Shown in pieces: positions 57,080 through 64,000 of a DNA stretch of 64,000 nt; within the stretch, counting starts at the first letter, position 1; each line of letters starts with the position of its first letter. The notes beneath the pieces are model-generated. The model worked only from the letters and a program-made list of their open reading frames with translations. It made no database searches and had not been told where the DNA came from. The position numbers and the translations under genes were made by a program. The stretch comes from Achatina immaculata (taxonomy: Eukaryota; Mollusca; Gastropoda; Stylommatophora; Achatinidae). The stretch lies in NCBI GenBank assembly GCA_009760885.1, contig CM019715.1:20970003-21034002 (forward strand), given 5' to 3'.

Positions 57080-57600
57080 ACCCATAGCTGATATGCTAGC
57101 CTCAGGGGTGGCGAATCATAACTGACCAAGACCCTGTCCCACTTCTCCGTTGGTTCCTCTGGTAACAGGCATAGCCTGGCTAACGGGGCAGGAATCGCCA
57201 TAGTCTCCATGGTAGTGGAGTCTGCTAAAGAAACATTCCACACCCCCTGATTTTTAGCTGTACTCCGGGACTAAAAAAATAGCTGCTATAACCCACTCCC
57301 ACACCAACACGATGCTGTACCTCAACACCTCCACAGCATCGGCTGCAAATAACACCAGCTCACAGTTACAGGGAGATAGCACAAGTACGAGTGTTTGCCT
57401 TAAAGACGACCAAGAGCCTGTCCCACCTCTCTGTGGTACACCCAGCAACAGGTCTAGCCTGGCAAAAGGGACAGAGATAGCTACAACCACTACGGGGGTG
57501 GAACCTGGTAAAGGAGCACTGAACCATCCAGACTCATCCCGGGTCTGCCCTTATCCTCCCCCCCCCCCCCTCTTACGATCCACCTGTCACACATTGCAAA
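57080..57600 (+). repeat. Dispersed repeat, two partial tandem passes
   Basis: First pass 57,110-57,345 matches 24.33-24.69 kb (CTGACCAAGACCCTGTCCCA, AATCGCCATAG, GGAGTCTGCTAA, CATAACCCACTCC). Second pass from about 57,395 repeats the 'GACCAAGAGCCTGTCCCACC' section. Includes a C10-12 run near 57,558. Function unknown. Confidence 0.6.
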
Positions 57601-58690
57601 TTTCCATTTAAACACTCTCAACACTCCACCAAGCGCATTTCTGGACACATCCTCCTGCAAGTCACAGCTAAGTGCTCCATTTATTGTGTAAATTCATATT
57701 TGATCTCCTCTCTCTATTTCTTCGCCCTGTGTGCTTTTGTATGATTAAGGCTCACGCCGAAACGTCACAACTGTGTGCTCGTTAGGTAATAAAGCTGTTC
57801 CTACTTTTTTCTATTTTATACATTTTGTTATCACAGCTTTACTGCAGTGGCTTTGTGCATAGTTATATACTTAGTTTTATATACCTATACAATAATTATT
57901 CACATCATAGAGTCAGGTGATGCAAATGTGTCATCTCTGTAGTACTTTTATTTTACAATGTATATTCACCATTCACCTTAATTTTCCTACAATAACTATA
58001 CGAATATTCACCACTAACTATAAACAAACTACAACAAATGTATGTATATTCACCATCTTTATAAGTTAAGGAGGAAAATATTTTAAGTTAAATTGTATGT
58101 TTACCGTACAACTATATTCATTTTAATTTCGCCATTTCTTTTTAAGAACTGACCTCATTTCACATTTAATATATGATTGTGTTACCAGACTTGTTTATGC
58201 ATATGTGTATGTATGTGTGAAAAAGCTGTTCTAATCTTCGGCGATTCTCTACATATATATATATATATATATATATTTATTTTGGGGTCGATGTCTGGAG
58301 TTCGGACGTTGATTTTAACATCGTTTTCCTGTCTTTTATCACCCGCCTGGAGCTGTAAACCAGGACATTTTTTTATTTCCCAGTTTTGGATGATATAAAA
58401 TTTTCTTCATTCTTCACATCCTGATAGCTGCAACGATCAACATAGAATAACAACTAACAATAACAGTTGGAAATCACGTGGATATGCAGTATATAGACAG
58501 TCTTCGGATAATAAACAACGAGACTTATGTACTGTAAAGTAAGAGAGTTTTCTGTTGTAGGGTAAGCCTTGGAGAAATAGTGGAGAAAGTTCTTTTTAGA
58601 AATGGTAAGAAAATGGTCGCATTATTTTCTTTTCTCTCACGTTTAAAATGCTTTGTCTACAATTTTTCGAAAGTTAGCACTGTGTTCTGC
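57601..58690. other. Unassigned AT-rich sequence
   Basis: Contains an AT run at 58,251-58,275 and no recognisable gene. Confidence 0.5.
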
Positions 58691-58701
58691 CATGTTTTAA
58701 C

Positions 58702-59002
58702 TTACGTGGACTGGGACGAAGGGCAAGAGTTTGACGTGGACTGGGACGAAGGGCAAGAGTTTGATGTGGACTAGGACGAAGGGCAAGAGTTTGACGTGGA
58801 CTGGGACGAAGGGCAAGAGTTTGACGTGGACTAGGACGAAGGACAAGAGTTTGATGTGGACTGGGACGAAGGGCAAGAGTTTGACGTGGACTGGGACGAA
58901 GGGCAAGAGTTTGATGTGGACTGGGACGAAGGGCAAGAGTTTGACGTGAACTGGGACGAAGGGCAAGAGTTTGATGTGGAATGGGACGAAGGGCAAGAGT
59001 TT
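58702..59002. repeat. 30-bp minisatellite, 10 copies
   Basis: Units of GACGTGGACTGGGACGAAGG plus GCAAGAGTTT. 30 = 3 x 10. Open frames on both strands (DVDWDEGQEF; ALRPSPRQTL). Two-unit alternation GACGTGG/GATGTGG. Confidence 0.97.
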
Positions 59003-60130
59003 GCAGACTGCTAGATGTGACACAGAATGTCTCTACTCTATTAATACTGCAAGCAACGGCCATTCTTTTTTTGTGTTGTTGTCCTCTATAACTGCTGCCC
59101 CACGAATACTACAACTACCTTCATCGCCAGTTTGGTCTCATCTAAATATTACTGGGTGCTTTTATTAGAAACGGCATCTTGCAGTTGTTTATTTTACGTT
59201 CCTGCTAATTTGTAAAAGTCCAGGTTTGTCACTTTCCAGGGTGTTTACTCCATGCCAAAATGGATTTATAGATTTTTCCAAAAATCTGGCCAAGCTATTA
59301 GGTCATTTTGTTGACTTTACCTGTGTCCTCCTTTCAGCGTCTGCGCTTAATTCCCGCTGTCTGAGGAAAACACACAGGGAAAGTATTTGATTTCCTCCAG
59401 CGTCTGCATTGTTTGCTCTCTTGGATAATTTTCTTTCCTTTAGCAGCCATGTTTTTTTTCGATTGCATTGCATTCTGATTGCTGTGGGAAACTTAGTTTT
59501 TTTTTTTCAAATAATTAAAAATGAAATGATAACTTGCTTGAATGAAGTTTTTTTTTCTTGTATTTGATTAATTAAAAGTTATTTTTGCTGCGAGTGGCTT
59601 CGTGGGAGAAAACTTTGACACAGAATTTGAACGTCAGAATTTATTGTCCGAGGAAATCCTTGACAAAAGGATCAGGAGAAAGGTTAACTGGTTTCTGATT
59701 TGGAGACTTTGACTTCAGTACTTCCAGTGGCAGCAGTATTACTCTAGAAATAGCTTATTTAGGTATTTTATATGCAGTATTTCAGATAGTGTTTCGTTGC
59801 TTCAAGCTACGCCAACTTCTAGTGTCTGCGTGCCCTGAAGTGCCTTATGGCAGACCTACATTTCTTCTTTGTATCGTTGTATCTGTGATATCCTGTCTAT
59901 TCTTGATTAACCTGTAACAGCTGAATTTTATAGTTGATGATATATTTGTTTATTCATTTATTTCATAACTAAAGGAAATACCGGAAATCTATGCCGTTGA
60001 GATATGTGGCTAAAATCTCCCGCCTTTATACAAGGGGCACTACTCTGACGCAACGAGCGCTTTTTTTCATTCACTTTCCACTGTGTTAAAATAAAGACAT
60101 TTTCTGGGGTTTAATTTATTTTTAGCTTCT
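59003..60130. other. Unassigned sequence
   Basis: No recognised gene, array or RNA. Confidence 0.5.
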
Positions 60131-60138
60131 AAATCTAT

Positions 60139-60945
60139 TTGGTGGGGGGTGGGGGTGATATTATGCTAGAAGTTATCAATACTTGCAGACACCTGAAAGA
60201 TGTAGCACTAAAAGTGGGCTTGACCATTAACCAAGATAAGACAGAGTATATGAAGATATCAACAGACCAGAGGCAGAATGATCCAGATTATATAAATGTT
60301 GGAGAGATGATTTTTAGGAAAGCAGAAACATACAAATATCAAAGCACAACCTTCAACAGAAGCAACATAATAAGCAAGGAAATTAAAAGCAGAGTATAGA
60401 TAGGGAATAAAATATATTTTGCCTTGCAACATATGCTAAAATCCAAAATCCTGTCCCAAAACACCAACATAACAATATACAAAACTATAATAAGACCAGC
60501 CGTCATGTATGGATCAGAAATATGGAGTATGACAAAGAAAGATGAACAACTGTTGGAGATCTTTGGGCCGATAAAGGATACCAACAGTGGAGAATGGAAA
60601 GCTAGAAATAACACTGAACTGAACAGCTTATTTAAATCCCAACGAATTATAAATGTCTTGAAACTGAACAGACTACGCTGGCTGGGGCATGTAGAAAGAA
60701 TGGAAGAGAACAGACAATCGAAAATTATGTATGCACAAGAGATGAGGGAAACAAGACCAAGGGGTAGACCAAGACAGAGAAGATAGAAAGACAACATAAA
60801 ATGGGATATAAAAGAAATTGGTGTCACCAACTGGAGAGGGAAGAATAGGAATAGAGAGGAATGGAGGCGAACTTTATCTGCAGCAATGAGCCTTAATGGC
60901 TCGAAAAGCTGAAGAAGAAAAAGAAGAAGAAGAAGTCTGTTTTTT
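60139..60945 (+). pseudogene. 5'-truncated LINE: RT thumb and C-terminal tail with (GAA)n end
   Basis: Reads HLKDVALKVGLTINQDKTEY, AETYKYQSTTFNRSN, then after an in-frame stop KTIIRPAVMYGSEIWSMTKK, LKLNRLRWLGHVERMEENRQ, TRPRGRPRQRR and, after another stop, WRRTLSAAMSLNGSKS. Ends in AAGAAGAAGAAG. A separate family from those at 13, 15 and 46 kb. Relatively well preserved. Confidence 0.88.
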
Positions 60946-61089
60946 TCATGTGTTCAAATGTTATATGTGTGCTCTTTAACTTCTGGCGGTTAAATTTACT
61001 AAAGATAATGAAGTAGTCGAAGCTCAGAGTGTTCAAGGGTGTACGGTTGGTCTTGACACTTTAGAAGAAGAGGAAAAGTGCATTTTAGG

Positions 61090-61195
61090 CCTTAAAGAAA
61101 AGAAAGTAAGAAGATAATGACTCTGAATCGAACCCCCGACTCCCGTAAGGCGAGCACCTACTTGCCATGAGAGGACGACGAATTATAGACTCGGC
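61090..61195 (-). mobile_element. Possible tRNA-derived SINE fragment
   Basis: The minus strand shows GCTCGCCTTACGGGAGTCGG and the B-box-like GGGTTCGATTC, resembling the anticodon and T arms of a tRNA. The acceptor stem is not convincingly paired, so a functional tRNA gene is unlikely. Confidence 0.35.
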
Positions 61196-61436
61196 CAAGA
61201 AGTATTGGTCCTTATTAAGCAGGTAGTGCCCGAGTTACTAAAGCCCGACTTAAGTACAACCCGTGTTTACAAACAACTCCTGGTAAAGACTATTATATAT
61301 ATTTTTTAAATGTGTGTTACATGGAATGGTTTGTAAGGTAAATGGGCGCTACTTTATAGCGCGCATTAAAACACCGCGTGTTCAGTGGTTCTTCGGTTTC
61401 CTTTGCTTTTTTTTTTTAATTTTTCAGTGCAAAGGT

Positions 61437-61438
<2 letters not shown>

Positions 61439-61475
<37 letters not shown>
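61439..61475. repeat. (AT)n microsatellite
   Basis: AT run at the 5' border of the Helitron-like element. Confidence 0.95.
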
Positions 61476-61477
<2 letters not shown>

Positions 61478-62264
61478 GATGTGTGTATATGTTAGACCAT
61501 CACGCTGGAATGCCTGGAGCAATTTCAATCAAACTTGGCACACATATGACTTACAATCTGAACAGTGCACCATGGGGGTTAAATAACCTCTAGGATACCC
61601 CTATGACCTCTAGGGATCGGGGTGACATGTAAAAATAATCGAAAATTATGTCGAATCCATAGTTTTTGGGGTCACTGAGATGAATAGTGACACTCCCGAT
61701 GCTGTTTAAGTCCAAGTTCAGCACCCATAGGCATAGGGTCCTAGGGATAGGGGTGGGATGTGGTAACATGTACAAATAATCGAAAAAGATCGATATTAGT
61801 GTCGAATTCAGTTTTCGCGATCGCTGAGATGAATAGTGGCACTCGCAAGTTCAGCCCTCATCGGCATGGGTGGGGAGGGGGGGGGGGGGTGGAGGTGAGA
61901 ACTGGTTAAAAATAAAATGTCCAAACTGACCGAGATCAGTGTCGATTCCATAGTGTCCGGGCTTGCTAAGCTGATTGGTGACAATCCTGATGACAATTAA
62001 GTCCACATTTAGTCGAATAGAAGGAATATAATTCTATAGAACCGTCTAGACTTTGTAGAACCTAGAAGGTTGTGGAAGTGAATAGAACATTATAGAACCT
62101 TCTAGAAGATTGTGGAACTGAATAAACCTCTGTAGACCCTTCTAGAAGGCTGTGGAAATGCATAGAACGTTGTAGAACCGTCGAGAAGGTTGTGGAAATG
62201 AATAGAACTTTGCTGATTGGGATAAAAAAAATATCTGGGCAACGCCGGATAATCAGCTAGTATA
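61478..62264 (+). mobile_element. Helitron/HINE-like non-autonomous element
   Basis: Ends with GGGCAACGCCGGATAATCAG then CTAG|T: a short hairpin (ATCTGGGC AAC GCCGGAT) followed within about 10 bases by CTAG, the Helitron 3' signature. It contains a 40-bp tandem repeat near the 3' end (62,040-62,215, units with TAGAACCTTCTAGAAGGTTG). Such minisatellites are common in HINE/DINE-type elements. The 5' part has CAATTTCAATCAAACTTGGC and internal near-repeats (TCGAAAATTATGTCGAAT). No coding capacity. Confidence 0.5.
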
Positions 62265-62901
62265 AACTATATTTTAAAACAAAGATTTGACTAACTGACC
62301 TCACCTGACTGTCCCGACTACCATAAAAATTCAACTCACGAACAGACTTAGAAATGAAACTCCATCATAACCCGGGGTTTGACTCCTCTTCACAGCCACC
62401 TTGGTAGCCTTCATTTGTTCACTTTCAATCATTTAAAGAGAACAACTGGTAGGCTTTTGCTAAATGATTTATCTGTTTAGACTTGTCTGCACACTTAGCG
62501 CTAATACAGAATTTATAAGATCAGAAAACAGAAATTGCAATCATGCAACATGAAGAAAACAGTTCTCCTGTACACCGTGACCGAATATTTATTCAAAATC
62601 AGTAAAATTTTGATTTCTCAGCTAAATAAAAACTGCGAGGAAACTCATTTTTGTTCTTCCGAAACGAAACGACCTGGGACGAACATTCTGTAGGGTACAG
62701 TGCCCCGGGTAAAAAAATTGCTTAATTTGAATAAGCAAAAATAGGGATCATTTTAGAACATTTCAAAAGAATATTTAAAATAAAAACATTTCAAAAGAAC
62801 ATTTCAAAAACTTGTTAGAGTTGAATAAAACATTTATGAGGATTGTTAGAATATGCTCATACGTTAAAACTGGTTAACGGAATCATCATCATCGTCATCA
62901 T

Positions 62902-62932
<31 letters not shown>

Positions 62933-63215
62933 AGCAGCACAATATTATAATATAATAACAGCTCATTATTTTCATCATCACCGCTATTATCAGCTTCATA
63001 AAAGGGTGTCTCCTCATCACCATCATCATAATCAAATTCATAATAAATTACCAGTCATTATTTTACAGCAATGACAAAACAATGTTAAAATTCACACGAA
63101 AAAGCAAAGGAAAACTCTATCGCTTTATCGAAAAGGCTCAAACATTTTTGTCTGGTGTGGCTAATATTCTTTGTAGACCATTTTTCATACATTTTCAGTT
63201 GGTAACCATTTACAA
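62265..63215. other. Unassigned sequence with a CAT/CAG microsatellite
   Basis: A (CAT)n(CAG)n run lies at about 62,883-62,940. Nothing else recognised. Confidence 0.5.
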
Positions 63216-63219
63216 CGAA

Positions 63220-63650
63220 AAAAAAAACCAGTCATAAAAAGCATTTTTTGGTAGCCATTCATTAGCAACAATACATTTTTGGTAACAATTCACCAGTAAG
63301 AACACAATTTTGGTAGCCATTAACTAGCAAAAATACATTTTCGGTAGCCATTCACTAGCAAAAAACGAAATTTCGGTAGCCATTCTCTGGCAAGAAACAC
63401 ATTTCAGTAGCCATTCTCTAGCAAGAAACACATTTTCGGTAGTCATTAACAGCAAGAAACACATTTTCAATAGCTATTCTCTAGCAAGAAACACGTTTTC
63501 GGTAGTCATTAACAGCAAGAAACACATTTTCAGCAGCCATTCTCTAGCAAGAAACATATTTTCGGTAGTCATTAACAGCAACAAACACATTTTCAGCAGC
63601 CATTCTCTAACAATAAACACATTTTCGGTAGCTATTCACAATGGAAAAAA
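63220..63650. repeat. ~32-bp minisatellite, about 13 copies
   Basis: Units of CACATTTTCGGTAGCCATTC plus TCTAGCAAGAAA, with an alternating two-unit pattern (GTAGTCATTAACAGCAAG). Confidence 0.95.
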
Positions 63651-63754
63651 AGGAATTTTAAACTTTGTGAACCTTCAATAACCATTTTATTGTTGTGACC
63701 ATTTTGGAAAGCACTTTCGTAATGACTTAGTTTACTGTGCTCGTCTCTTCCATT

Positions 63755-64000
63755 TTGCGACATATCTTCCTTATGATGTTGCGATATATATCTTCCTTAT
63801 GATGTTGTGATATATCTTCCTTATGATGTTGTGATATATCTTCCTTATGATGTTGTGATATATCTTCCTTATGATGTTGTGATATATCTTCCTTATGATG
63901 TTGTGATATATATCTTCCTTATGATGTTGCGATATATCTTCCTTATGATGTTGCAATATATCTTCCTTATGATGTTGCGATATATCTTCCTTATGATGTT
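63755..64000. repeat. 22-bp minisatellite, at least 11 copies, runs off the window
   Basis: Units of TATCTTCCTTATGATGTTG plus (T/C)GA. Continues past the right edge. Confidence 0.97.

Overview
This 64 kb window looks like an intergenic-rich stretch of a gastropod mollusc genome, most likely a heterobranch. The main clue is a neuropeptide precursor gene on the minus strand (about 38.8-45.4 kb). It encodes many amidated peptides of the leucokinin/lymnokinin family: PxFxxWS-amide forms like the pond-snail lymnokinin, and GFNSWG/GFHSWG-amide forms with the same core as insect leucokinins. It is the only host protein-coding gene I recognise. No bacterial features (operons, ribosome binding sites, CRISPR) are present.

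Kinin locus, 38.5-45.7 kb. A compact TATA / NRF1-like / E-box promoter (about 45.66-45.71 kb) lies upstream of a signal-peptide ATG at 45,391. A 988-codon frame follows with 14 kinin copies, then a one-base frame break near 42,439, then a second frame down to 40,809 with 8 more copies. The 3' half plus its 3' flank is tandemly duplicated with a constant offset of 1,984 bp. The extra copy (38,825-40,480) has no signal peptide, and its upstream junction is displaced by exactly four kinin units (306 bp).

Everything else is repetitive. About 40 local tandem arrays were seen (units from 2 to about 63 bp, nearly every array with its own sequence). There are larger duplications: a 1.9 kb tandem pair at 3.9-7.7 kb and an 812 bp pair inside the 20-bp array at 29.7-32.0 kb. 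Mobile elements are mostly decayed non-LTR retrotransposons of several families. One is near full length (46.6-49.8 kb, RTE-like, three frameshifts, target duplication visible). Others are 5'-truncated RT or RNase H tails. There is also a Tc1/mariner element with terminal repeats (53.8-55.3 kb), a tRNA-derived SINE (10.4-10.7 kb) and a Helitron/HINE-like element (61.5-62.3 kb).

Several mobile elements sit inside tandem arrays, and several retrotransposon 3' tails are themselves microsatellites or have been amplified into arrays. The window therefore gives a direct view of repeat birth. Long open frames inside the arrays arise because unit lengths are multiples of three or because units lack stops. 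I treat them as non-coding.

Boundaries of arrays and decayed elements were read by eye and are approximate to about 10-30 bp. No database search was possible.
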